A stretch of 64,000 nucleotides of DNA from Massilia sp. Root351. GTDB taxonomy: Bacteria; Pseudomonadota; Gammaproteobacteria; Burkholderiales; Burkholderiaceae_D. A program made the translations under genes and the position numbers. The number at the start of each line of letters is the position of its first letter. Position 1 is the stretch's first letter. The stretch lies in contig NZ_LMDJ01000023.1 in assembly GCF_001425045.1 (NCBI RefSeq), positions 447,420 to 511,419 on the forward strand, read 5' to 3'. Positions 1-8,322 of this stretch are shown one piece after another. The notes beneath the pieces are model-generated. The model was not told the DNA's origin. It was given only the letters and a program-made list of their open reading frames with translations, and ran no database searches.

Positions 1-450
1 GCCGTGGCGGTTCAGCGTGTCCTCGCTGCTTTGGGAGCTGTTGTGGCCACCCTGCAGGCCCAGGTTGATCCAGTTCATGCCGTGCTGCGCGGCGAAGATG
101 GCGAGCTGCTGCAGCGTGGCCAGCTTGTCGCCGGAGCGGTTGGCGGCGTTGGTGAAGCCTGCGGCCAGCTTGTCCTTCCATTTGGCATCGATGAAGGCGC
201 GGCGCGAACTGGCGTCCATGAACATTTTGAACTGGCCGGAGGCGCTGCCCATGTAGGTGGGGCAGCCGAAGATGATGGCGTCCACCTGTTCCAGCGTGTC
301 CCAGTACCGGTCGATCTCCCCGACGCCGATCAGCAGGGCCTCCGCGCCTGCCGAGGTGGCGCCGGTTGCGACGGCCTCGGCATGCCTGGCGGTGTGGCCG
401 TAGCCGCTGTGATAGACGACGGCGACGCGAACGTTGATTGCTTTTGACAT
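1..450 (-). CDS. Flavodoxin-family NAD(P)H quinone/FMN reductase, C-terminus cut by window edge
   Basis: The gene starts at the ATG at 450 and runs off the left edge, leaving 150 codons. The N-terminus reads MSKAINVRVAVVYHSGYGHT, which has the phosphate-binding loop typical of WrbA-like flavodoxins right after the first beta strand. Further motifs fit FMN binding: IIFGCPTYMGSASGQFKMFM around residues 68-87 and a GGHNSS stretch near the break. Such proteins bind FMN and reduce quinones or other small acceptors in the cytoplasm. The family assignment is firm; the substrate cannot be told. A 209-base gap to the next gene, transcribed divergently, should hold both promoters. Confidence 0.85.
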   Translation of the reverse strand, partial: MSKAINVRVAVVYHSGYGHTARHAEAVATGATSAGAEALLIGVGEIDRYWDTLEQVDAIIFGCPTYMGSASGQFKMFMDASSRRAFIDAKWKDKLAAGFTNAANRSGDKLATLQQLAIFAAQHGMNWINLGLQGGHNSSQSSEDTLNRHG

Positions 451-659
451 GATGTGTCTTTCGGTAGGTCGCGGCGGCACGGGTGTGCCACCTCATACAC
501 TATTAGACGCAGGCGCAGGCCGGTTTGTGACAGGCTGCCCATCAACACGCGCCGATGAGGCTACGGGCAGGGGGCTTGGGGCGGCGGATAGAATTGGAGA
601 GAATTGGCAGCGTTGAAAGGTGAAAGAATAGACATCACACTTCACCTTGCGCACCTCCC

Positions 660-1214
660 ATGAACGTCTGCCTCTCGGACCACCCGGACCGGCTTGAACT
701 CAGCATCTTCCGCGCGCGCGGCGCGTCCGGCAGCGTGGCGCACGGCAGCGCGCAGGAGGTATACCGCTACATCAAGGCGCGTACCAGCCGGATCGGCGCT
801 GCCGCCGAACTGCGCGAGCTGATGGAGAAGCAGGGCGCGCACAATCTGCGCTCCGACGACGACGTGTGGCGCGAGGCCGCCTCGCAAGTGATGCTGGGGC
901 GCCTGTTCCTGCTGCTGGGCGAGCAGCGTCCGGCCGTCAGCCCCGGTGCTGGCGACCCCGAGGCGCCGCCAGCGCTGGCAGAGCGCCCCAGGCGTCCCGC
1001 CGTCTCGCCGCCGCCGCCGTTGCCGCCGCCGCGCAAGGCAGCAGCAACTGAAGCGCCGCCGCCCGAACCCGAAGTAACGGCGGCGCTGGCGCAGGACGTG
1101 CAGGCGGCGGCGCTGGAAGAGGCGGCCAAGGACGGCACGCCGTTCTGCGAAGTCTGCGAGAAGGCCAAGGCGGCGCGCGAAGCGGCGGCAGCGGACTCCC
1201 GGGCCGCAGCATGA
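660..1214 (+). CDS. Unknown protein paired with a T6SS adaptor
   Basis: A 184-residue protein with a compact N-terminal part (about 1-90), a proline-rich low-complexity linker (about 93-130) and a C-terminal Cys pair in the motif PFCEVCEKAKAAR near 160-172. I do not recognise a named domain. Its stop overlaps the start of the DUF4123 gene in ATGA, so the two are translationally coupled and probably act together. By that context it may help load or tether a type VI secretion effector, but nothing in its own sequence proves this. The CxxC could bind metal or form a disulfide. Confidence 0.65.
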   Translation: MNVCLSDHPDRLELSIFRARGASGSVAHGSAQEVYRYIKARTSRIGAAAELRELMEKQGAHNLRSDDDVWREAASQVMLGRLFLLLGEQRPAVSPGAGDPEAPPALAERPRRPAVSPPPPLPPPRKAAATEAPPPEPEVTAALAQDVQAAALEEAAKDGTPFCEVCEKAKAAREAAAADSRAAA

Positions 1215-1765
1215 GCGCCGCGCCGGATATCGTCGCGGCCCCTGTACCCGCCCCCGGTCGCTTGCCTGAGCTGGATGCCGCGGTTGCGGCACTTTGGCCG
1301 CACGGCGACAGCCTCAATGCGCCGCAAGTGCACATGCTGGCCGATGGCGCGCGCGACGTGGCCATCGCGCCGATGATACGGTTCGGGAAGCTCGACTATG
1401 ACTGCCTGTTCGCGGAACCGCTGACGCCGCGCCTGCGCGCGGCCGCACCCTACCTGGTCCATCTGGCGGCGGCCTCCGCGCAGTCGCGCGAGATGCTGCG
1501 CCGCTGCGGCGACGGACATTGGGGCATCCTGGTTTCCGCTCCCTCGCACGTCACCACCCGCCAGTTGCGGCTGCATTTCAAGAAACTCCTCTGGGTGCAC
1601 GACGAGCGGGGCCGCAAGCTGAACTTCCGCTTCTACGATCCGCGCGTGCTGAGTGTGTATCTGCCCACCTGCACCCAGGAGGAACGGGACATCTTCTTCG
1701 GCCCCGCCGAGTCACTGTTCTGCATGCAGGGCGCAAGCTTGCAGCGCTACGATCGCCGCACTTGA
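1211..1765 (+). CDS. DUF4123-domain protein, type VI secretion effector adaptor
   Basis: A 184-residue protein. The signature FRFYDPRVLSVYLPTCTQEE (about 137-156) and the preceding WGILV and LRLHFKKLL segments are those of DUF4123 proteins (Tap/TEC adaptors), which bind an effector and load it onto the VgrG spike. Start at 1211 overlaps the previous stop by 4 nt. No vgrG, PAAR, Rhs or toxin gene lies next to it, which is unusual because DUF4123 genes normally sit between vgrG and the effector. It may serve a distant spike or be a remnant of an effector island. The family call is good; present function is inferred. Confidence 0.75.
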   Translation: MSAAPDIVAAPVPAPGRLPELDAAVAALWPHGDSLNAPQVHMLADGARDVAIAPMIRFGKLDYDCLFAEPLTPRLRAAAPYLVHLAAASAQSREMLRRCGDGHWGILVSAPSHVTTRQLRLHFKKLLWVHDERGRKLNFRFYDPRVLSVYLPTCTQEERDIFFGPAESLFCMQGASLQRYDRRT

Positions 1766-1782
1766 TTCCTGGCCAAGTATGC

Positions 1783-1823
1783 TGTAATGTATTACGTAAT
1801 TACATATTACGTAATACATTACA
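1783..1823. promoter_or_regulatory. Perfect 18-bp inverted repeat, probable KfrA operator
   Basis: Arm 1783-1800 reads TGTAATGTATTACGTAAT; after a 5-nt spacer (TACAT) arm 1806-1823 is its exact reverse complement. Each arm also contains the 10-bp palindrome ATTACGTAAT. The repeat ends next to the GGAG ribosome-binding site (1824-1827) of the KfrA-like gene, in an AT-rich island within GC-rich DNA. KfrA proteins of plasmids are known to autorepress by binding long inverted repeats at their own promoter, so autoregulation is the simplest reading. Confidence 0.8.
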
Positions 1824-1834
1824 GGAGAATCTGG

Positions 1835-2614
1835 ATGGCCAGGACCGGACTCGATAAAGCCGATGTGCAGCGCGCGCGCGACAGCCTGGTGGCGCAGTCG
1901 CTATACCCTTCGGTCGATGCCGTTCGCATCGCACTGGGCAATACCGGCTCGAAGTCCACGATACACAAGTATTTGAAGGAACTGGAACAGGAGCAGGGCG
2001 GGGCGCCCCGCCAGAATTCGGTCAGCGGCGCCTTGCAGGACCTGGTGGCGCGCCTGGCCGCCCGGCTGCACGAGGAGGCGGACGGCCGCATCGCTGCACT
2101 GGCGCAAGAGCACGAGGAAGAGCGCGCGCGCCTGGACAACGGATTGGTCCAAGCCCGTGCCGAAGCGGCAGACTTGCACGCACGGCTGAACGCGGAAATC
2201 GCCGGCCATGCGCAGGCCCGCGCGCAGCTGCAAACCGAAACGCTGGCGCGCCACAAGGCAGAACAGCAAGTGGAGCACCTGACGGAACGGCGCGAGCACG
2301 TGCAGGCCGAGCTGCGCAAGGCACAGCAGGCGCTGGTGCTGAAGCAGGAGGAACTGGCGCGCGCAAATCAGGAGGCAGCCAAGGCGGCCACGGAGCTGGC
2401 GCACGCGCGGGTCGCGGCATATGACGCCCAGCGCCTGGCGCGGGAACAGGAGGCCAGGCTGGGCCAGATGCGGGAGATGGAACTGGAGCTGGCCAGGTCA
2501 CGCGCGGCGGCGGACGGGCAAGCGGGCCTGGTGGCCGAGTTGCGCGGCATGTTGCAAGGCCAGCGGGACGGACGGAAGGATGCGGCGCCCAAGGCCGGCC
2601 GCAAGCGCGGCTAG
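1835..2614 (+). CDS. KfrA-like DNA-binding coiled-coil protein
   Basis: A 259-residue protein. The first 60 residues hold a KfrA-type N-terminal DNA-binding domain (SVDAVRIALGNTGSKSTIHK near 24-43), followed by a nearly uninterrupted Ala/Glu/Arg/Gln-rich coiled coil (about 75-240) and a basic tail ending in KAGRKRG. The ATG at 1835 is chosen over upstream in-frame ATGs because GGAG lies 7 nt before it and the upstream ATGs fall inside the inverted repeat. Plasmid KfrA is an autorepressor that also helps segregation; this copy is chromosomal by context, and its role is unknown. Its stop overlaps the stop of the convergent downstream gene (CTAG). Confidence 0.85.
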   Translation: MARTGLDKADVQRARDSLVAQSLYPSVDAVRIALGNTGSKSTIHKYLKELEQEQGGAPRQNSVSGALQDLVARLAARLHEEADGRIAALAQEHEEERARLDNGLVQARAEAADLHARLNAEIAGHAQARAQLQTETLARHKAEQQVEHLTERREHVQAELRKAQQALVLKQEELARANQEAAKAATELAHARVAAYDAQRLAREQEARLGQMREMELELARSRAAADGQAGLVAELRGMLQGQRDGRKDAAPKAGRKRG

Positions 2615-3300
2615 GCCAGCGGCGGCTCCCGTGCGGCACTTGGCCGGAATTTTCCCTTGATCTCATCCAGCTGTTCGTCGATGGAAAAGGGCAGCACCTT
2701 GGCCAGCAAGTCCAGCAGCAGGAAGGCGTTGATGGCGCCGTCCCCCGTGATGGCATGCTTCAGCCGTGCGGCCATGCCGGCGTTGACGGTCTGCAGCGCC
2801 AGGTAGCTGGCCTTCAGGCCGTCCAGTTCCCAGTCCGGGATGCCGCCTTCGCGTTCGATGAAGTACTGCGCCAGCAAGTAGGTGGAGGTCGCGCGGTAGA
2901 TGGTTTCCTCCTCGGACGCAAACGGCAGGTGGAACTGCGCCATGGGACGCAGGAAGTCCACGCGCGGGCAGGCACTGCTGGCGGAGAGCAGGCCCATCAA
3001 GGCGCCTATGCCGCGCTGCACTGTTGTGTCCTTGCTCACCGTGCGCTCGGGCATGTCCACGCGCACTTCCACCTTGTCATAGGAGCGCAGCGCGCCAACC
3101 ATGGCCACCAGCGGCACGAAGCTTACGGCCATCGGGCAATGCGGCGTGCTGCCGGGCTGCAGCGGGCAATTGGCGCATTGCTGGAATTCGAGGGCGGTCC
3201 AGGCGGGCAAATCGGCCGGGGCCGCGCCCGGACCCGCGTCGGCCGCGCAGGAAGCGGTGTGGCCGTCGGCAAAGCGGAAGTGGTAGAGCACATTGTGCAT
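2611..3300 (-). CDS. Conserved hypothetical protein with a cysteine cluster
   Basis: A 229-residue soluble protein starting MHNVLYHFRFADGHTASC. It carries a cysteine-rich stretch CANCPLQPGSTPHCPMAVSF around residues 42-61 that could bind metal, followed by an alpha/beta and then mostly helical region. AGGA sits about 7 nt before the ATG at 3300. No catalytic motif is evident and I do not recognise the family. It overlaps the KfrA-like gene by 4 nt at the stop codons and is followed, after 85 nt, by the end of the di-haem gene on the same strand, which places it downstream of that gene and possibly in its transcript. Confidence 0.6.
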   Translation of the reverse strand: MHNVLYHFRFADGHTASCAADAGPGAAPADLPAWTALEFQQCANCPLQPGSTPHCPMAVSFVPLVAMVGALRSYDKVEVRVDMPERTVSKDTTVQRGIGALMGLLSASSACPRVDFLRPMAQFHLPFASEEETIYRATSTYLLAQYFIEREGGIPDWELDGLKASYLALQTVNAGMAARLKHAITGDGAINAFLLLDLLAKVLPFSIDEQLDEIKGKFRPSAAREPPLA

Positions 3301-3385
3301 GGCGGTTCCTGGAGGCGCGGGCTAAGCTGCAGTGTATTCCCGGCGCGCGGCTTTCTCAACCGCGCACCGGGCCGCCAACGCTGCG

Positions 3386-6300
3386 CTACAACGACTTCAG
3401 GAATGCAAGCAGGGCTTCGCGGTCGGTTTTGCTCAAGCCTTCAAAGCGCTGGCGCGCGGCGTTGGCTTCGCCGCCGTGCCACATGACGGCTTCGGTCAAT
3501 GTGCGGGCGCGGCCGTCGTGCAGGTAGCCGGCCTGGCCGCCGTTGCCCAGCACTTTGTCGGTGTAGCCTATGCCCCACAGCGGCGCGGTACGCCACATAT
3601 GGCCCTTCGCCTGGCCTTCCACCACCTTGTCCGCCAGGCCTTCGCCCATGTCGTGCAGCAGCAGGTCGGTGTAGGGGCGGATGGTCTGGTTGCGCAGTTC
3701 TGCGAACAGGTGGCCGCTGCCGGTCTTCATCTCCACCGTGTGGCAGGCGGCGCAACGCATGGCCTGGAACAGCCGGGCTCCGGTGCTGACCTGCTGCGCG
3801 TCCACACGGTGTTCGTCCAGCGGCGCCACGCCTTTCGGGAAGCCGCTCGGCATGCTGCGCTGTGCGGGCACAGCCACCAGCGCCAGGTAGCGCGAAATGG
3901 ACTGCAGGTCCGCTTCCGTCATGCCCTTCTGCGGGCTGGCCTTGGCGCAGCCTGCAGGATCGGTGGCGCAGGAGCGGTTGGGGTAGACCGGCGAGGTGAC
4001 AGCCATGTCCTGCAGCAGCGCGGCGGCAGCCTGGTGGCGCAGCGAGGCCTTGGACGCCTTCCAGCCGAAGCGGCCCAGCCGCACGGCGCCGGTTTCCGGG
4101 TCGAACACCCAGTTCGGCACGCCCTTGACGCCGTCGGCGTCCGGCGTGCTGCCGGCGCGCGACAGGATGTCCGCCTCGGGCACCGCTTCCAGCAGGCCCG
4201 CGCCTATCATGGGCTGGGCCGCGCGCAGCGAGTGCATTTCCGGCACCGCCCCTTCGAAGCCCAGCACCGGCTTGCGCAGTTCCACGGCGCTGCCATCCGC
4301 CAGCCTGGCGGTGCGCGTTTCAAAGCCCGCCACGCGCACCCCGGTGCCCCAGTTTTGCGGCGCGCCGCTGGCCGAGATGGCGTGCATCTGCACCGCCGCG
4401 CCGTACAGCGGATGCGGCACCTGCTGGCCGGCAGCGTTGGTGGCGGCAACCCGCACCGACATGGTGTCGAGCAGCTGGTTGGCGGCAAACGGCGCCGGGC
4501 TGCGGCCGTTGTTGACGTGGCAGCCGATGCAGGCGGACTGGTTGAAGCGCTGGCCTTGCAGGCCAACGGCTGCCGTGTAGCGGTCGTTGCCGGGCTCGTT
4601 GTGATCGCCGGTGGTGAAGCTGGTATGCACCAGGCGGCGGCCTTCGACGAAACGTTGCACGTTCTGCATGCCGATGTTGTTGTGCGGCTGCTGGAACATG
4701 AACAGGCCGTTGTCCGAGTAGTTATAGGACACCGAGCCGTCGCCGCCGGACAGCGTTTCGGCCGGCAGCGGCACCGAGTTCAGGCGCGGCTGCACGCCGT
4801 ACCATGGCCGCAAACCGGTGCCCACCACGTAGATCCACTCGGCGGAGTAGTAGCGCACGCCGCCGCTGTCGCCCTTGGCCTGCATGGACTCGGCGGTGCT
4901 GAACATGGAGGGCGACACTTCGATCACATCGCCCACCACCAGCGGCCGGGCAGGGATGTTCTGGCCGTTCGGGAAGCCGTTGGCGTCCAGCGCGTTCATG
5001 CCCGGGTAGTTCTTCACCTGGATGGTGCAGCCGCCGTTGATGCCGTCTGCATTGCTCAGCCGGTTGTTTGCCGGGTAGGCGACCGGCTTGCAGATGTCGA
5101 TATTGTCGTTGATCAGCTGCCCGGGCGCCATCCAGCCGTAGCCGGTGACGCCGGGCCGGTCGATGGCGCGGAAGAAGGCCACGCCACCCTTGAGGAAGTC
5201 CACCGTGGTGTACTGGTTCACGGTCAAGGTAGGCTTGGTCACGCCGGCCACGCGGCTGTTGTCGATCACCTCCACGCCCCAGGTGCGGTTCTTGAAGTAC
5301 TGCGGCACGAAGGTCAGGTAGTTGCCCGGGCCTTTGTCGCGCGGCATACCGGTGACCGGATCCACGGTCTCGTTCGGGCCGTAGCCGATCTCGTTCCATT
5401 CCTCGCCGCGTTCGCGGCCGTGGCGGGCCAGCCCGCGTGCGCCGAAACGGGTGACCAGGGTGCCGTCCGGCAGCGTGAACTGCAGCGTTTCCAGCGGTTC
5501 GGCGGCGGACGGCAGGGGCGCCCAGCCGGACCCGCTGGCCGGGAATTTCAGGGCCGAGGTGACGGACGTGGGCAGCGTGTTGTCGCTGCCTGGCGACTTG
5601 AACTCCACTTCGAACAGCGAATAGCCGTAGCTGGTGGCGCGCGCGATGCCTTGCAGGCGAACGTAGCGGGCGTGGATGCCGAGGTTGAAGAACTCTTCGG
5701 TGCCGCCCTGGCCGTTGCCGACGTAGCGCGCCTGCGACCAGTTCTGGCCGTCGTCCGACGCTTGCAGCGCGTACTGCTTGCCGTAGGCGTTCTCCCATTG
5801 CAGCTTCATGTAGCCGACGCGGGTTTTGGCGCCAAAGTCGAACTGGATCCAGGCGCCGTTCTCGGCCTTGCTGGCCCAGCGCGTGGCCAACTTGCCGTCG
5901 ATCGCCTGGCCGGCAGCCAGGCCACCGTTTTCCGGCTGGGACGAGGCCGCCGCAACCGGTTTGAGCAGGACGCCGGGACGGGATGTGTCGATCGGGCCGG
6001 GATCGCTTCCAGGATCGGGCTGCGGGGCCGGCTCAGGCTGCACCACCGTGCCGCCCGAATAGGCCTGGATCTCGAAAATCGAATAGCCGTAGCCGGTGGA
6101 ACGCTTCACGCCCTGCATGCGCAGGTAGCGGCCTTGCCCGGTGAGGGCGGTCCAGTCTTCGGAACCGCCGCTACTGCCTTCGACCGCCTTGATGGTGGTC
6201 CAGTTCGCGCCGTCTTCCGAGGTTTGCAGCAGGTACTGCGTGGCGTGCGCATTTTCCCAGTCGATGCGGACCCGGTTGATGGGCACGGAGGCGCCGAAAT

Positions 6301-6625
6301 CCAGCGTCAGCGATTGCTCGTCCGAAAAGGCGCTGCCCCAGCGCGTGCTGACGCTGCCGTCGATGGCGGCGGCGGCAGCCAGGTCGCCGCGTTCGGCCGA
6401 GGTGGCGCTGGCGCCCACCGGCGTCAATGCCGTTTCCTGCGCAGCGCCGGCTGCGGCCATGCCCCTGGCCGAACTGCCGCCCTGGATGCTGGAGCTGAGC
6501 AAGGTTGGGCCGCCGCTGACTTTGCTTTCGCTGCCGCCGCCACCGCCGCAAGCGGCCAGCAGCAAGGAAAGGGCGAGAGGTAGCCCTTGGATGGATGGAT
6601 TTCTTCGATATGGCATGTGGTGCAT
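3386..6625 (-). CDS. Di-haem oxidoreductase-type lipoprotein with two discoidin domains
   Basis: About 1079 residues. A lipoprotein signal ends in LLLAACGGGGGSE, so the protein is probably lipid-anchored. Two F5/8 type C (discoidin) modules follow, roughly residues 55-185 and 200-330, each with the RVRIDWENA / MKLQWENA and YLRMQGV / YVRLQGI signatures. The C-terminal two thirds resembles the DUF1111/DHOR family, with c-type haem sites CIGCH near 699 and CAACH near 957. The likely role is electron transfer or thiol/peroxide chemistry outside the cytoplasm, tethered to sugar by the discoidin modules. The start at 6625 is preferred over 6637 because GGAGGT lies just before it. Confidence 0.85.
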   Translation of the reverse strand: MHHMPYRRNPSIQGLPLALSLLLAACGGGGGSESKVSGGPTLLSSSIQGGSSARGMAAAGAAQETALTPVGASATSAERGDLAAAAAIDGSVSTRWGSAFSDEQSLTLDFGASVPINRVRIDWENAHATQYLLQTSEDGANWTTIKAVEGSSGGSEDWTALTGQGRYLRMQGVKRSTGYGYSIFEIQAYSGGTVVQPEPAPQPDPGSDPGPIDTSRPGVLLKPVAAASSQPENGGLAAGQAIDGKLATRWASKAENGAWIQFDFGAKTRVGYMKLQWENAYGKQYALQASDDGQNWSQARYVGNGQGGTEEFFNLGIHARYVRLQGIARATSYGYSLFEVEFKSPGSDNTLPTSVTSALKFPASGSGWAPLPSAAEPLETLQFTLPDGTLVTRFGARGLARHGRERGEEWNEIGYGPNETVDPVTGMPRDKGPGNYLTFVPQYFKNRTWGVEVIDNSRVAGVTKPTLTVNQYTTVDFLKGGVAFFRAIDRPGVTGYGWMAPGQLINDNIDICKPVAYPANNRLSNADGINGGCTIQVKNYPGMNALDANGFPNGQNIPARPLVVGDVIEVSPSMFSTAESMQAKGDSGGVRYYSAEWIYVVGTGLRPWYGVQPRLNSVPLPAETLSGGDGSVSYNYSDNGLFMFQQPHNNIGMQNVQRFVEGRRLVHTSFTTGDHNEPGNDRYTAAVGLQGQRFNQSACIGCHVNNGRSPAPFAANQLLDTMSVRVAATNAAGQQVPHPLYGAAVQMHAISASGAPQNWGTGVRVAGFETRTARLADGSAVELRKPVLGFEGAVPEMHSLRAAQPMIGAGLLEAVPEADILSRAGSTPDADGVKGVPNWVFDPETGAVRLGRFGWKASKASLRHQAAAALLQDMAVTSPVYPNRSCATDPAGCAKASPQKGMTEADLQSISRYLALVAVPAQRSMPSGFPKGVAPLDEHRVDAQQVSTGARLFQAMRCAACHTVEMKTGSGHLFAELRNQTIRPYTDLLLHDMGEGLADKVVEGQAKGHMWRTAPLWGIGYTDKVLGNGGQAGYLHDGRARTLTEAVMWHGGEANAARQRFEGLSKTDREALLAFLKSL

Positions 6626-6688
6626 GCTACCTCCCATGAAACAGTTTCAAGTTAAAAATGACAACCGTCATATTGACTTGCCAATTAA

Positions 6689-6711
6689 AAGCCGCCTGTG
6701 TGAGGCGGCTT
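6689..6711. repeat. Strong 9-bp stem-loop upstream of the di-haem gene
   Basis: AAGCCGCCT (6689-6697), loop GTGTG, AGGCGGCTT (6703-6711). Read on the minus strand it is followed by TTTTAATT, so it looks like an intrinsic terminator facing the start of the di-haem gene, with no upstream gene on that strand to end. It could be an attenuator in that gene's leader or the leftover end of a lost gene. Confidence 0.5.
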
Positions 6712-6851
6712 GCGATGTGCTCGGGACAGTTACCATGGACTTCCCGTAGAGCAACTTTTGGTAACATATCTTGTGTCATGAATCATGTCAAGCGCCACAC
6801 TTTGCCTGAATCGCCATTGACCCGGCTGGCGCAGCGTGCTAATTTAACCTA

Positions 6852-7208
6852 ATGGTTAAATACGAAAGCCAATTGGATGCGGTGTTTACCGCGCTGGCCC
6901 ACCCGGCCCGGCGCGCCATGCTGGCTCGCTTGAGCCGGGGCACCGCCACCGTGGGTGAACTTGCCGAACCGTTCGAGATGTCGCTGCCTGCGGTAACCAA
7001 GCATCTCAAGGTGCTGGAGCGGGCCGAACTGATCAGCCGCAGCAAGAGCGCCCAGTGGCGTTTGTGCCGGCTGGAAGCGGCGCCCCTGAACAGCGCTTCC
7101 GGCTGGATAGACGAACAGCGCAAGGTGTGGCAGTCGCGCCTGGACCGCCTGGAAGACTACCTGCATGTCCTGCAAAACGAGAAAGGAAGAGACGATGGCA
7201 ACGAGTGA
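6852..7208 (+). CDS. ArsR-family winged-helix repressor
   Basis: A 118-residue protein with the ArsR fold: LDAVFTALAHPARRAMLARL at 8-27, then recognition helix LPAVTKHLKVLERAELI near 46-62. It lacks the cysteine pair of metal-sensing ArsR proteins and belongs to the non-metal group usually encoded beside SRPBCC (AHSA1) proteins. Its last 14 nt overlap the start of the downstream fusion gene, so the pair is translationally coupled. It probably represses its own operon. The inverted repeat GTTACCA...TGGTAAC (6729-6765), about 90 nt upstream, is one possible operator. Confidence 0.88.
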   Translation: MVKYESQLDAVFTALAHPARRAMLARLSRGTATVGELAEPFEMSLPAVTKHLKVLERAELISRSKSAQWRLCRLEAAPLNSASGWIDEQRKVWQSRLDRLEDYLHVLQNEKGRDDGNE

Positions 7209-8322
7209 ACGCGAACTGGTGCTGCAACGGGAACTGCCGTTTCCACGCGAATTGATATGGAAGGCCATGACCGTGCCCGAGCACGTGAACAGATGGTGGG
7301 GGCCGGATGGTTTCCGCAATGAGAACGTGGCCATGGACTTCCGGGTCGGCGGCGCCTGGACGTTTGACATGGTGGGCCCGGATGGCGCCCGCTATCCCAA
7401 TCGTTCCGTGTACAAGGAGATTACGCCGCCGTCACGCCTGGTGTACGAGCACGGCGACGGCGCCCGGGTCTGGTTCGAGGCCAGCATCGTGCTTGAAGAG
7501 ACTGCCGGCGGCACCCTGATCACTTTGCGCCAGCTGTATGACAGCCAGGCGGCGCGCGACGAGGTGGTGGAAAAATACGGCGCCATCGAGGGCGGCAAAC
7601 AGCACCTGGCCAAGCTGGACAATTATCTGCGCGAGCACGGCGGCCTGGCTGCCGGGACCGGCACGCAGCTTGCGCTGTACGGCCATCCGTTTTCCTCGTA
7701 CACGCAGAAAGTGCTGATTGCGCTGTACGAAAACGGCACGCCGTTCGAATTCCGCTGTCTGGGCCCGGATACGCCGCAGCACGCTGCCGAGTGGCAGCGC
7801 CGCTGGCCGCTGAACAAGTTCCCCTTGCTGGTGGACGGCGAGCGCGACCTGGCCGAGAGCAGCATCATCATCGAGTACCTGCAGATAGTCCATCCCGGAC
7901 CGGTGCGGCTGCTGCCTGCGGACGCCACGGCGGCGCTCGACGTGCGCTTTATGGACCGCTTTTTCGACCTGCACGTGATGACACCGATGCAGCATGCGGT
8001 AGGCGGTGCGTTGACAGGTGTAACGGCCAAACGGGAGGAAGCGCTGGCCTACGCCGCCGGCAAACTGGAAATGGCCTACGCCTGGCTGGAGCGCCATCTC
8101 GCAGGCAAGGGCTGGGCCGCCGGCGCCGAGTTCTCGCTGGCCGACTGCGCTGCGGCGCCGTCGCTGTTCTACGCCGACTGGACGCATCCCATTTCGGCCA
8201 GCTATCCGGTGCTGAGGGCTTACCGCGCCCGCCTGCTGGCCCGCCCGTCCTTCGCCAGGGCGGTGGAAGAGGCGCGGCAGTTCCGGCACCTGTTCCCGCT
8301 GGGAGCGCCGCAGCGCGACTAA
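7195..8322 (+). CDS. SRPBCC (AHSA1) domain fused to glutathione S-transferase
   Basis: 375 residues. Residues 1-145 form an SRPBCC/AHSA1 ligand-binding domain (RELVLQRELPFPRELIWKAM, PEHVNRWWGP, EEWG-type C-terminal helix replaced by KYGAIEGGKQHLAKLDNYL). Residues 155-375 form a complete GST: thioredoxin-like start LALYGHPFSSYTQKVLIALY and AESSIIIEYLQ for glutathione contact, then an alpha-helical half with FSLADCAAAP. AGGAAGA precedes the ATG at 7195. These two proteins are normally separate genes behind an ArsR repressor, so the fusion suggests a detoxification or ligand-binding unit acting as one chain. The stop shares CTAA with the convergent arginase-like gene. Confidence 0.88.
   Translation: MATSERELVLQRELPFPRELIWKAMTVPEHVNRWWGPDGFRNENVAMDFRVGGAWTFDMVGPDGARYPNRSVYKEITPPSRLVYEHGDGARVWFEASIVLEETAGGTLITLRQLYDSQAARDEVVEKYGAIEGGKQHLAKLDNYLREHGGLAAGTGTQLALYGHPFSSYTQKVLIALYENGTPFEFRCLGPDTPQHAAEWQRRWPLNKFPLLVDGERDLAESSIIIEYLQIVHPGPVRLLPADATAALDVRFMDRFFDLHVMTPMQHAVGGALTGVTAKREEALAYAAGKLEMAYAWLERHLAGKGWAAGAEFSLADCAAAPSLFYADWTHPISASYPVLRAYRARLLARPSFARAVEEARQFRHLFPLGAPQRD

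Noticed and set aside
3332..6583. Long plus-strand open frame of about 1083 codons opposite the di-haem gene
   Set aside because: It mirrors the real gene codon for codon on the opposite strand, has low-complexity Arg/Gly/His/Val composition and no domains. High GC removes stop codons from antisense frames. The same holds for long frames at 42213-43874, 50980-52998 and 58520-62383.
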